Source of the DNA: Vibrio penaeicida
GTDB lineage: Bacteria > Pseudomonadota > Gammaproteobacteria > Enterobacterales > Vibrionaceae
DNA: 64,000 bases
Reading direction: 5' to 3'
Assembly: GCF_030689305.1 (NCBI RefSeq)
Contig: NZ_JAUYVM010000003.1
Location: 248,001-312,000 of the forward strand
The position numbers and the translations under genes were made by a program. Within the stretch, counting starts at the first letter, position 1. Every line of letters begins with the position of its first letter. Shown piece by piece: positions 44,880-53,589 of the stretch. Below the pieces are notes generated by a model that was not told the DNA's origin, did not search any database, and saw only the letters and a list, made by a program, of their open reading frames with translations.

Positions 44880-46923
44880 TTTTTTTAATGGGAACGGGCT
44901 CTTCGCTTTCATTTTGCTGTTCACCAGTTGTTTGGTTCAAGCAAATAAAACGGTGGAAGTCCCACTCGCTTACGCGACCGACAATCAAGGTGACATTGTA
45001 CTTCGTGGTCAAAACCAAACCATTTCTATCCCAATATCGATTCTAGATGGACAAGAGGTGGAAGAAATAGCGTTATCGTTGTCGATTTCCAATAACAACG
45101 ACATCGACCAAACTCTGCTTTGGGTAGCCGCAGGCAATAAAACGTTAGCAAAAATTGAATTAAAGCAGCGCAGTCAGCGCCAGAATATACGCATTGAGAT
45201 TCCACCCGCACTGGTTTCTCAGGAAAATCCGCACCTGATTTTACGGGTGCAACACCTACTCAAAGACGACAAAGCAACGGTTAACTCCACATCGTTGAGT
45301 ACACTTGTGAGTAGTGAGCATTCATTTTACTCACTCATGTACTCTGAAAGTTCGTCGCTAGACAGCCAAACGCTCTTGTCGTTTGATGAAATGGTGCAAA
45401 GCGATCAAAATTACAACTCTAAGGTGCATTTGATTTCGCTAATTGACCGTAGCTCAACACTAGCGTTGGGGACTGCCGCCTCTATTGTGCAAGGTTGGGC
45501 ACTCAGAAGTGGGTCAGAAGATCATCAGTTTGATTATCGAATCGAAGGGGTACCCAGTACACAAAGGACAATCCCTACGGACTTGACCGGACCAACGGTT
45601 GTATTTGGCAATAAGGAAGCGTTGATAGAGCAGGGTTGGATCGATAACACAATTTATCAAAGTATCACTGGTCCATATTTAGGCACGGGGTTATCGCAAA
45701 CAGGGATAGAGTGGTTACTCGTGGTCTCCGGTAACAGCGATCTCGATGTAAAACGCGCCGCTCAAGCATTTGCGAATAACACTCGAGACCTGCCCGACAC
45801 GCGTCATATGGTGATTCAGAAAATTGAATCTGCACAAGATCGTTTTCTAAAAAGTGATGAGACTTATCGGTTGTCTGAGTTTACGAGCCAATCGGATCTT
45901 ACTCATTCACCGTTGGAGCTCCGATTCGTGATGCCGAGCAATATCCTGTTTGGCACCGAAGACACAGCGAAAATAAATCTACTTCTCGCCCATACTCGTG
46001 TGGCACCGGGAGAAGGGTCGATGATATTGCGAGTGAACGATAAGTTCATCAGCAGCATGCCACTGCGTTCCAGTTATTGGCGCGACAGCCAACATTACCG
46101 CTTGAATATTCCGATGCGAGATTTTAAACCCGGAATCAACAAGGTGAGCGTGGAAGTGTATGGTCCCATCGACATTCGCAGTCAGCAACGTCGATTCACG
46201 GCGACGATGTCTGAAAAATCCAATGTAAGGCTGGGGTCATGGGTTCATTTCATTCCTACAGAGAACCACCAAGTTGCCCCAACCGATTTTCTCGTGTTGA
46301 CGGACAACAATGGTAAATCGGCACAAATTACCGTTGATAAATCTGATCCCATTCAAATGAACGCCCTGTGGCGGTTGCTGAGTTACGTGTCGCATCGAAC
46401 CCAGCAAACCGCGTCTGATTTACTCATTACAGAGACCGAGAAGCAGCAACGTGAATTTCAGGTGATGCTTCGTCAGCCAATGAAAAGTACTGAACAAAAC
46501 CTGCAAGAAGAGGGGCGATTAGCAGAAGTGAAACAGCAATTGTTCGATTACGTTGCCCATGAGCAGAAAATAGCAAATGAAGAAAGGCAGGAACAGCAAG
46601 AGTCAGAATACGCTGTGGTGGAATCACCGTTTGAATTTGAAGCTGAAAAACGTGCTTTTGTGAAGCACAACAATGGTAACGGTTGGTACCGAATTCAATT
46701 GTTGGAAAGTACAGAGTCGCAATTTGATGAATTCCTTAAAAGTGAGCCAACGCAAACGCCGTCTGGCTTATTAAGCGAGCGAGATTTTTCGCGCAGTATC
46801 CATCAATTCATAAAAGCGATTTTCATTGGTTACCCAATTGGGCTGGCGTTAGCGGCATTATTTATCATTTGGTGTATGTCCTCGATTGTTACCCGATATC
46901 TTGAGGAACGAAAATGCGGATAA
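44872..46923 (+). CDS. bcsB: BcsB periplasmic cellulose synthase subunit, copy 1
   Basis: A 683-residue protein. I choose the GTG at 44872, seven bases after AAAGGAG; it matches the start of copy 2 and is followed by a signal peptide (LFAFILLFTSCLVQA). The mature protein has the BcsB arrangement of carbohydrate-binding-like and flavodoxin-like domains (LRGQNQTISIPISI; GPYLGTGLSQTGIEWLLVVSG; RRFTATMS). A single C-terminal helix (FIGYPIGLALAALFIIW) anchors it next to BcsA. BcsB guides the emerging glucan through the periplasm. An acidic, Gln/Glu-rich insert near 560-590 is poorly conserved in copy 2. Confidence 0.88.
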   Translation: MNSFFNGNGLFAFILLFTSCLVQANKTVEVPLAYATDNQGDIVLRGQNQTISIPISILDGQEVEEIALSLSISNNNDIDQTLLWVAAGNKTLAKIELKQRSQRQNIRIEIPPALVSQENPHLILRVQHLLKDDKATVNSTSLSTLVSSEHSFYSLMYSESSSLDSQTLLSFDEMVQSDQNYNSKVHLISLIDRSSTLALGTAASIVQGWALRSGSEDHQFDYRIEGVPSTQRTIPTDLTGPTVVFGNKEALIEQGWIDNTIYQSITGPYLGTGLSQTGIEWLLVVSGNSDLDVKRAAQAFANNTRDLPDTRHMVIQKIESAQDRFLKSDETYRLSEFTSQSDLTHSPLELRFVMPSNILFGTEDTAKINLLLAHTRVAPGEGSMILRVNDKFISSMPLRSSYWRDSQHYRLNIPMRDFKPGINKVSVEVYGPIDIRSQQRRFTATMSEKSNVRLGSWVHFIPTENHQVAPTDFLVLTDNNGKSAQITVDKSDPIQMNALWRLLSYVSHRTQQTASDLLITETEKQQREFQVMLRQPMKSTEQNLQEEGRLAEVKQQLFDYVAHEQKIANEERQEQQESEYAVVESPFEFEAEKRAFVKHNNGNGWYRIQLLESTESQFDEFLKSEPTQTPSGLLSERDFSRSIHQFIKAIFIGYPIGLALAALFIIWCMSSIVTRYLEERKCG

Positions 46924-47939
46924 AACGATCCATTTTAGTCTTGTCAGGACTCTCTTCTATTTGGGTAAGTGGTGCGAGCTTTGCGTCATCGCAATGCCAT
47001 AGCGATCAAAGTATGTGGAGCACGTACAAATCCAGTTTTATTACACGCAATGGTCGAGTCATAGATAATGCCAACAAACACATTTCACACAGTGAAGGCC
47101 AGGGTTACGGCATGCTCATTGCCGAGTATTTTGGCGACAAAAAGACATTTAGAAAACTTTGGAGTTGGACTCAAAAACACTTAAGCCGAGATCAAGATCC
47201 TCTGTTTTCATGGAAATGGCAGTCTAAAACACCCCATGTACCCGACAAAAATAACGCTAGTGACGGCGATATTCTTATTGCTTGGGCGTTGTTACGCGCG
47301 AGTAAACGTTGGCCAAATCAAGGATATCAATCCAGCGCCAAGGAAATCATTCAAGAGCTACAGCACTCTCACCTAAAAAGCCGAAAAGGTGAGGTGGTTC
47401 TCTTACCTGGTAGCTACGGGTTTGAATTCAGTAGGCGAACGGTTGTTAATCCGGCGTATTGGGTCTTTCCTGCATTTGATGATTTCAGCCAATACAGCGA
47501 TCAGTGGAAAGCGTTGTCGGAAAGTGGCGTGGCGATGCTAAACGCAAATCTCTACGGTCACCATTTGCTACCACCAGATTGGTTGGAAGTCAGTAACAAT
47601 GGTTGGAAACCTGCTCAAAATTTCCCGCCTCAGTTTAGTTACTCAAGTTACCGAGTGCCACTCCATCTGGTGTGGGGAGGGCGTTCTCATCGAATCAATT
47701 GGCTTTATAACAATTGGTTGGAAAGCAGTAACAAAGCGTGGGTGGATGTGACAACAGGTGAGTTGGCACCTTATCCACCCCCAGAAGGTGCAACCGCAAT
47801 CGCTCAATTGGTCGAACGCGCCAGTAAACCAAGCGCCTCTCAAAAACGGATCTCTGTGTATCCCAAAGGAAAAGATTATTACTCCGATAGCTTAGTGCTG
47901 CTATCGCACATTGCTTACAACGAAAGGATTTGCCAATGA
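46914..47939 (+). CDS. bcsZ: BcsZ endo-beta-1,4-glucanase (GH8), copy 1
   Basis: A 341-residue GH8 enzyme with a signal peptide (about 1-25). The general acid Glu lies in SEGQGYGM and the catalytic Asp in NNASDGDILIAWA. SWKWQ and NPAYWVFPAF are also typical. BcsZ cuts beta-1,4-glucan in the periplasm and is needed for normal cellulose export. It overlaps bcsB by 10 bases and the TPR gene by four (ATGA). Length is near normal for the family. Confidence 0.92.
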   Translation: MRIKRSILVLSGLSSIWVSGASFASSQCHSDQSMWSTYKSSFITRNGRVIDNANKHISHSEGQGYGMLIAEYFGDKKTFRKLWSWTQKHLSRDQDPLFSWKWQSKTPHVPDKNNASDGDILIAWALLRASKRWPNQGYQSSAKEIIQELQHSHLKSRKGEVVLLPGSYGFEFSRRTVVNPAYWVFPAFDDFSQYSDQWKALSESGVAMLNANLYGHHLLPPDWLEVSNNGWKPAQNFPPQFSYSSYRVPLHLVWGGRSHRINWLYNNWLESSNKAWVDVTTGELAPYPPPEGATAIAQLVERASKPSASQKRISVYPKGKDYYSDSLVLLSHIAYNERICQ

Positions 47940-49393
47940 AACGTTACCTTGTCATCGCAGCACTGATATCCCTGCCTGTACATGCGCAAAAACAACAAGA
48001 CGTTACTGTTTTCGACGAGCGAATTGTTGTCGAAGTGAGCTCAGAATCTCAACCTGAATTTGATGAAAGTATATATTGGGAAATACTGAACAATACAGGC
48101 TGGAAACAAGCAAAAGAAGCATCGAAAGGGCTGACTATTTCACCTGCTCTCAAAGAGGAAATTGATTACAAGGAGTCTCTTGAACGTTTGAGCCACCTTG
48201 TTAAGAAACGAAGAACAAGTAAGGCGAATGCCTTGATCCTTGCTCATCCAGAGTGGCGCACTTGTGATCGTATTCAATGGCTTTGGTGGGATTTAAAAAA
48301 TGAAAGCAGCACGGGGTATGGCAGCAACGCGAAATCTAAATATCAATTTATTCTTGATAACTGTGAAGGGCATGAGTTAAGTACCACGCAAAAGCTACTC
48401 AGTTGGACTGGGCAAAGTGCACAAAATGACATTTTGGCAAGATACAAAGCGTCCGCCAATTACAATGCAAAAGCGGCGGCTAAAATCCACCACGATTTGC
48501 AAATGGATCGGTTTGCCGCGGGAAAAGTCAGCGTAAATGAATTGGTGGATCTCGAAAAAATCGTGATGCGTAAAAAAGACGCAGAACTTGCCGAATTGGT
48601 CGCTTGGAAATATCTTGAAAATCAACAGCCCTCAAAAGCGCTAGAGTGGTTTGAATCGGCAATCGGCTGGGCAGGACCAACAGACAAGCGCATTGAAGGA
48701 AAATTGCTGAGCCTTCAAAAAATGGGAGAACAAAACCGCTTTCAAGTCGAATACAAGATTTGGTCGAAAGAATACCCTGCCATCGCTAAGTGGGATATTG
48801 GTTCCGATGAGGAAATGGATTTGGCGTGTGAAGAATCCACCGTTAAGTGTTTACAATCTTTGCGTGACAAGCCTGAATTGTCTGCGCAGGAATACGCGTT
48901 GAAAGGGTGGAAATTATACGAACTATCACGCCCAATATCGGCAAAGTTGGTGTTCGAAAATGCCATTAACCGAATGTCACCTGCTGATGAAGAGTGGGAC
49001 TTAACTCAATACGGCTACATGCTTTCGCTGGAACAATCGGGTTATGCCGACAAAGCCGATCTACTTGCCCTGCAAATAAATGATTCTGGCAAACGTCGTA
49101 AAATAGACAAACAAACCGCATTAAAACAGGTGTATTTCGCGTTCGACAGCAAAGAATACGATGTCGCCCTGTCTCGAATTGATGAGTATGAAACGTTGTA
49201 TGGAAAAGAGGTCCAGCTGATTGAAATTAAAGCGTGGGCACTTTACAACAGTGAGCGTAAAAAAGAAGCGTTGAGTGAATTCGCTGTACTTGCCGAAGCC
49301 TTCCCACATGACGTAAAAATGCAGCATTCTTATTTGGTTATCAAATGCAGTGTTTACGCACACAATGCAGAGTGTCGAAAGTTAGGTTATTAA
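47936..49393 (+). CDS. Periplasmic TPR protein in BcsC/BcsK position, copy 1
   Basis: A 485-residue protein starting at the ATG that overlaps the bcsZ stop, with GAAAGGA seven bases upstream. It has a signal peptide (about 1-19), a unique N-terminal region, and then helical repeats (WKYLENQQPSKALEWFESAI, LKGWKLYELSRPISAKLVFENAI, IKAWALYNSERKKEALSEFAV) typical of TPRs. It ends with a conserved two-Cys tail. It is less than half the length of BcsC and has no C-terminal beta barrel, so it cannot be the outer-membrane pore. Type III operons carry a TPR protein, BcsK, at this place; I infer equivalence. Confidence 0.75.
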   Translation: MKRYLVIAALISLPVHAQKQQDVTVFDERIVVEVSSESQPEFDESIYWEILNNTGWKQAKEASKGLTISPALKEEIDYKESLERLSHLVKKRRTSKANALILAHPEWRTCDRIQWLWWDLKNESSTGYGSNAKSKYQFILDNCEGHELSTTQKLLSWTGQSAQNDILARYKASANYNAKAAAKIHHDLQMDRFAAGKVSVNELVDLEKIVMRKKDAELAELVAWKYLENQQPSKALEWFESAIGWAGPTDKRIEGKLLSLQKMGEQNRFQVEYKIWSKEYPAIAKWDIGSDEEMDLACEESTVKCLQSLRDKPELSAQEYALKGWKLYELSRPISAKLVFENAINRMSPADEEWDLTQYGYMLSLEQSGYADKADLLALQINDSGKRRKIDKQTALKQVYFAFDSKEYDVALSRIDEYETLYGKEVQLIEIKAWALYNSERKKEALSEFAVLAEAFPHDVKMQHSYLVIKCSVYAHNAECRKLGY

Positions 49394-49404
49394 AAAATGT
49401 TGAA

Positions 49405-49430
49405 ACCCTTCCTATTTTGGAAGGGTGTTT
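49405..49430 (+). terminator. Intrinsic terminator after cellulose operon 1
   Basis: Arms ACCCTTCC and GGAAGGGT with a six-base loop, then GTTTAG, 12 bases after the TPR gene stop. It marks the end of the first operon. Confidence 0.7.
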
Positions 49431-49510
49431 AGTTACACTAACTAATAATATGAAATAACACGCATTGTTATCGAATTACCTAAATGGATAGAGAAAGGAA
49501 TAACAGGTAC

Positions 49511-50044
49511 ATGAAGGATAAGTTTGAGGCACTCAAAGCATTAGGTGCAGGGGATTTTCAGCATTTAAATGGCTCGTTAATCATTCATTTGGAAGGGACG
49601 CAACGCATTCTTAAGGAGTGGGGTGCATCCGAAGTACTGCAAACGGCGGGGCTGTTTCATGCGGCATATGGAACCGCTGGGTTCGATGAAATCATGGTGT
49701 CATTGGACAAGCGCAATGAGATCGCAGGCGTGATAGGTGTAGAGGAAGAAGAACTCGTTTATCTCTACTGCTCATGCGATAGGGATAGTGTATTTCCGCA
49801 GTTTGAAGGCAGAGATCCCATTCGGTTCAAAGACCGATTTGTTAGCAAAACATTTGACTTGGACAAAAGCACTTTACGTCTGTTTTGTGAGTTAACCGTC
49901 GCGAATGAACTTGAATTGGTGTACGCAAGCGATGAGTTTAAGAAACAGTATGGCAAAGAACGGTTTACTCTATTTGAGGCAATGCAGCCGTACCTCTCAC
50001 TCAACGCAAAAAGCGCTTATCAAAACGCTCTCGCCAACGTATAA
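49511..50044 (+). CDS. DUF6817-like protein
   Basis: About 177 residues from ATG 49511; an in-frame ATG at 49484 would add nine residues but has no ribosome site. The text HLNGSLIIHLEGTQRIL and LQTAGLFHAAYGTAGFDE is what I recall of the DUF6817 family, a group with an HD-hydrolase-like helical fold. His/Asp pairs suggest a metal site, but no function is established. It is placed between the two cellulose operons, separated from the first by a terminator. Confidence 0.65.
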   Translation: MKDKFEALKALGAGDFQHLNGSLIIHLEGTQRILKEWGASEVLQTAGLFHAAYGTAGFDEIMVSLDKRNEIAGVIGVEEEELVYLYCSCDRDSVFPQFEGRDPIRFKDRFVSKTFDLDKSTLRLFCELTVANELELVYASDEFKKQYGKERFTLFEAMQPYLSLNAKSAYQNALANV

Positions 50045-50095
50045 AAAGATAGAGACTAAATCAAAGGTAGATATTGTGAATACGAAGGCTCGCTT

Positions 50096-50458
50096 ATGAC
50101 ATACGAAGAGTTTAACCAATTCTGTGGCTCCTTAGTGGCAACGACTCACGTTGTGCAATGGGGTGATTCTCATGTGTGGAAAGTTGGTGGAAAAGTGTTT
50201 GCGATAGGAGGCTGGGGCGATAACAAGCAACCCGCTTATATCTTCAAAACGTCCAATAATAATTTTGATTTTCTAAGCGACCATGATGGCTATCGTCCTG
50301 CTCCGTACTTTGCAACCCGTGGTATGAAGTGGATTCAACAAACGGATACAGCCGGCGATAAAGATGAAGAGTTAATTTACTACATTAAAGAATCCTATCG
50401 CATCGTTTCACTGGGGCTGACCAAAGCCAAGCAAAAAGAATTGGGCTTAAACCAGTAG
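50096..50458 (+). CDS. MmcQ/YjbR family protein
   Basis: A 120-residue protein with the YjbR fold signature: MTYEEFNQFCGSL, HVVQWGDSHVWKVGGKVFA and the C-terminal YYIKESYRIVSLGLTK. The family adopts a CyaY-like fold and is thought to bind DNA, though its function is poorly known. It follows the DUF6817-like gene by 51 bases and may be co-transcribed with it. No link to cellulose is evident. Confidence 0.82.
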   Translation: MTYEEFNQFCGSLVATTHVVQWGDSHVWKVGGKVFAIGGWGDNKQPAYIFKTSNNNFDFLSDHDGYRPAPYFATRGMKWIQQTDTAGDKDEELIYYIKESYRIVSLGLTKAKQKELGLNQ

Positions 50459-50810
50459 CGTTCTCCACCTCAATCCTACCTAAACTTAACTTCGTCTTTA
50501 GATAGAAAACAGACCCTAATTAGAGCCGAGGTTATTGATATATTTAGACCAATACCTCGGCTGCTAATACACATTTGAAACGGACCGTTCGAACCCGTTA
50601 AGTGTCTCTTTCTTTACGCTGTTTTTCATTTTCAATGTCAGATTGAGAAACTTAAATCGGTACCACCAAAAAATAATCTCTATTTGCTATAGTGATTATT
50701 TTGTTTTTATATCCGATTGAAATATAAATAAAAAAACCATAAACCTCATGTGGCAAACATCTTGCTTGTACCTACTCCTACCAAGATTGGATAGACAAGA
50801 GCAGGGACAC
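50459..50810. other. Intergenic region before cellulose operon 2, with long hairpin
   Basis: About 350 bases. Arms AGCCGAGGT (50524-50532) and ACCTCGGCT (50554-50562) pair perfectly and are extended inward by ATTG/CAAT after one bulged T. No U-tract follows, so it may be a weak terminator after yjbR or a leader structure. It shows no clear similarity to the leader of operon 1. Confidence 0.5.
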
Positions 50811-51353
50811 ATGGACTTTAAAACGGTATCGATAATAAAGGGGTTGATCGCTCTTTCATTAGGCTCTCTTTTATTAGTGGGCTGTAAAACCACTCAGCAG
50901 GCGAGACTTGGGCAAGATAGAACGTACGATCCCAATCAAATCGAAGACTACCAGCTTCCGATATTGGTTGGTGATATTCAAACCCAGCGTAGCTTTCGCC
51001 AGCTTAAAGCGCGAGAAACATGGTTCTGGGCACTTCTTACTAACGATGCCTTCCTTCCTGGTGAAAACGTTATTGTTCAAATCATCAGTGATGTTCCTCT
51101 AAAGCAGCCCCCAGAAATATTTGCATTCTCGGTTCCCGAGTCAGCAGGGGATTTGGCGTATAACCCTGTCGGTCCCTTTCAATCATGGACAACCAAGACT
51201 GAAAGCGGCGGCAAATGCTTACAAGCACATCAAAACATAAAAATGGAAGGTTACTGGATTTCCATTTTTACCCACTACTGCACGCAGGATAAAAACCAAG
51301 ACCTATCGTGGGTAAACGACTTTCAACGTTCTCCAATGCTAGAAGGATTCTAG
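50811..51353 (+). CDS. Lipoprotein heading cellulose operon 2 (BcsN-position)
   Basis: A 180-residue lipoprotein. The ATG at 50811 follows a GCAGGGAC ribosome site. The lipobox is LLVGC with Cys at residue 25. It is the paralogue of the protein at 42134: both carry ETWFW, LPGEN, QPPxIFAF, GPFQSW and the WISIFTxYC block, with two matching cysteines. Conservation of these motifs in two diverged copies shows that the protein is under selection as part of the cellulose machine. Assignment to BcsN is inferred from position and weak resemblance. Confidence 0.68.
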   Translation: MDFKTVSIIKGLIALSLGSLLLVGCKTTQQARLGQDRTYDPNQIEDYQLPILVGDIQTQRSFRQLKARETWFWALLTNDAFLPGENVIVQIISDVPLKQPPEIFAFSVPESAGDLAYNPVGPFQSWTTKTESGGKCLQAHQNIKMEGYWISIFTHYCTQDKNQDLSWVNDFQRSPMLEGF

Positions 51354-51354
51354 A

Positions 51355-53589
51355 ATGACGACTAATCTTCCAAAGCTGCTGTTTAAGGTTTTGCTCGTGT
51401 TATGTGCGATCTACTGCCTTTTCATGTTGGCCACTTTAAACATTTCGACCGACACACATATTTGGTTGGCATCGAGCGCGTTTATTTTGATTCTTCTTTT
51501 ATCAAAAAACATGTCGACTAGGGCGACGACGTTTATTCTGATCATCGGTGCATTCATTTCTTTCCGTTATATTTATTGGCGCTTCCATGAAACTCTTCCA
51601 TGGGAGAGCCAAATTGATCTGCCCTTTGCCATGCTTTTATTCTGTGCCGAATGTTATGGCATTTTGGTGTATGTCATGGGTATGTTTGTAACGGTAAAAC
51701 CCTATGAGCGTAAACGTGTCCCTATAAATCCAGATGTGGCTTTGCCATCTATTGATGTGTTTATACCTACCTACAATGAACCGATCAGTGTCGTAGAACC
51801 TACGATCTTGGCCGCGAGCAGAATGGAATATCCGGGAGAGGTGCGGGTTTATGTACTGGATGATGGCGGGACGTACAATAAATTGAATGATGAAGATGTA
51901 GATGCCGCACATTACGCGAAAAAACGAGCCAACACCCTAAAAGATTTTTGTACAGAAGTAGGTGCAACCTACATGACCCGCAAGAAAAATGAGTTGGCAA
52001 AAGCAGGGAATATAAACCACGCGTTAAGTAAATCATCTGGCGACTTAGTATTGGTTCTCGATGCCGATCACGTTCCGACTCGTGACTTTTTAATGAACAC
52101 AGTCGGCATGTTCCAGAAAGAACCAAATTTAGGGTTTGTGCAAACACCTCACTTCTTTATCACTCCGGGACCTGTCGAAAAAAACCTTGGTATTGAAGAC
52201 AAAGTTCCTTCTGAAAATGAAATGTTTTACAACAAAATCTTGGTGGGCATGGATTTTTGGAATGGTTGCTTTTTTTGCGGCTCCGCAGCGATTATCCGCC
52301 GTGTCGCATTGGAAGAAGTTGGAGGTATATCCACTCGAACCATCACAGAAGATGCGGACACAGCTTTAAATATTCACTCAAAAGGTTGGGATAGCGCTTA
52401 CTTAAACCGACCCATGGTTGCAGGCTTATCTCCAGATACGTTTGGTGCGTATGTGACTCAGCGGTCTCGTTGGGCACAGGGAATGATACAAATATTTTTG
52501 TTGAATAACCCGCTGCTAAAACGTGGCTTGAGCTTAGGGCAGCGAGCTTGTTATCTCAATTCCACCGTGTATTGGTTCTTCCCGATCTTCAGAACGGTTT
52601 TCCTAATTTCGCCATTACTGTATTTATTACTCGACCTCCAAATATTTGTGGGCAACGCGACGGACTTTTTGATTTTTGTGGTCCCTCACTTAGTCATAAG
52701 CATTATGATCACCCAGCGATTGTTTGGTAAAACCCGACGCGCTTTCTTTTCCGAATTGTATGAAACCGCTTTGTCGATATACCTTTTCTTACCTGCCTTA
52801 TCGACCCTAATTCATCCAACGAAACCCAGTTTTGTAGTCACCCCTAAAGGGGAAACAACCCGCAAAGTCTGCTTTTCTAAATTGACGCCGTTCATGGCAT
52901 TTATCTTTGGGCTGGTGGTAGCGGCGGAAGCCTGGGGAATTTATCGATACATGCAATTTCCTACCGAACAAAGTCAGCTGATTTTGGTTATCGTGTTCAA
53001 CACTTTTAACCTTTTACTCATCATTTTGTGTTTGGGGGCGATGTTGGAAAAGCAACAGCGCCGTAGTGAGCCTCGTTTATTGGTGAATGAAAAAGCGGAA
53101 ATCAAAGTTGGTGAAAGAAGCCTGAATGCGACCTTGAACGATGTTTCGATCAAAGGGGCAAGACTGACTCTTCACGACCCGGATCATGATATTCATCGTG
53201 GCGATACCGTTGATGTGGTCTATTTCACCGAGAACGGGAAATGCAGTACGGGCAAAACACTCTACAAACAAGTGCACTTAAACATGCGAGTTGTCGCCGT
53301 TAAAAATGGACATCATGGCATACAAATCTGCTGCTTGATGGAGAGCAATTTGGCGGAAGATATGCAGATTCAATACGCTAAAACGTATGGTCAAAGTAGC
53401 CGTTGGGACGACAGAAGACGCTACGAAGAAGGATTGCATCAAGGGCTGTTTTCGTCAGTTTTGAGCTTGTTTTCACTGGTGTGTGAGAACCTGACTCGAG
53501 TACTGACAACGTCGATTAAACAGCAAATAGACTCATCGAAAGCGAGCGGCAGTAAAGTGAGCGGTAAAAAGGGATTTCAAAATGACTAG
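51355..53589 (+). CDS. bcsA: BcsA cellulose synthase catalytic subunit, copy 2
   Basis: A 744-residue GT2 synthase, closely similar to copy 1 over the whole length. LDDGG, DADH, TED, QRSRWAQG and FFCGS are all kept, as is the PilZ signature RRSEPR and NDVSIKG, so catalysis and c-di-GMP control should be intact. Divergence is greatest in the loop after the DDGG motif and in the last 60 residues. The start follows AGAAGGATT. The stop lies 8 bases inside bcsB, the same overlap as in copy 1. Confidence 0.93.
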   Translation: MTTNLPKLLFKVLLVLCAIYCLFMLATLNISTDTHIWLASSAFILILLLSKNMSTRATTFILIIGAFISFRYIYWRFHETLPWESQIDLPFAMLLFCAECYGILVYVMGMFVTVKPYERKRVPINPDVALPSIDVFIPTYNEPISVVEPTILAASRMEYPGEVRVYVLDDGGTYNKLNDEDVDAAHYAKKRANTLKDFCTEVGATYMTRKKNELAKAGNINHALSKSSGDLVLVLDADHVPTRDFLMNTVGMFQKEPNLGFVQTPHFFITPGPVEKNLGIEDKVPSENEMFYNKILVGMDFWNGCFFCGSAAIIRRVALEEVGGISTRTITEDADTALNIHSKGWDSAYLNRPMVAGLSPDTFGAYVTQRSRWAQGMIQIFLLNNPLLKRGLSLGQRACYLNSTVYWFFPIFRTVFLISPLLYLLLDLQIFVGNATDFLIFVVPHLVISIMITQRLFGKTRRAFFSELYETALSIYLFLPALSTLIHPTKPSFVVTPKGETTRKVCFSKLTPFMAFIFGLVVAAEAWGIYRYMQFPTEQSQLILVIVFNTFNLLLIILCLGAMLEKQQRRSEPRLLVNEKAEIKVGERSLNATLNDVSIKGARLTLHDPDHDIHRGDTVDVVYFTENGKCSTGKTLYKQVHLNMRVVAVKNGHHGIQICCLMESNLAEDMQIQYAKTYGQSSRWDDRRRYEEGLHQGLFSSVLSLFSLVCENLTRVLTTSIKQQIDSSKASGSKVSGKKGFQND

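Noticed and set aside
47936..49393. TPR protein as a frameshifted or truncated bcsC
   Set aside because: Both copies have exactly the same length and ending despite DNA divergence, and no barrel-coding remnant follows either.
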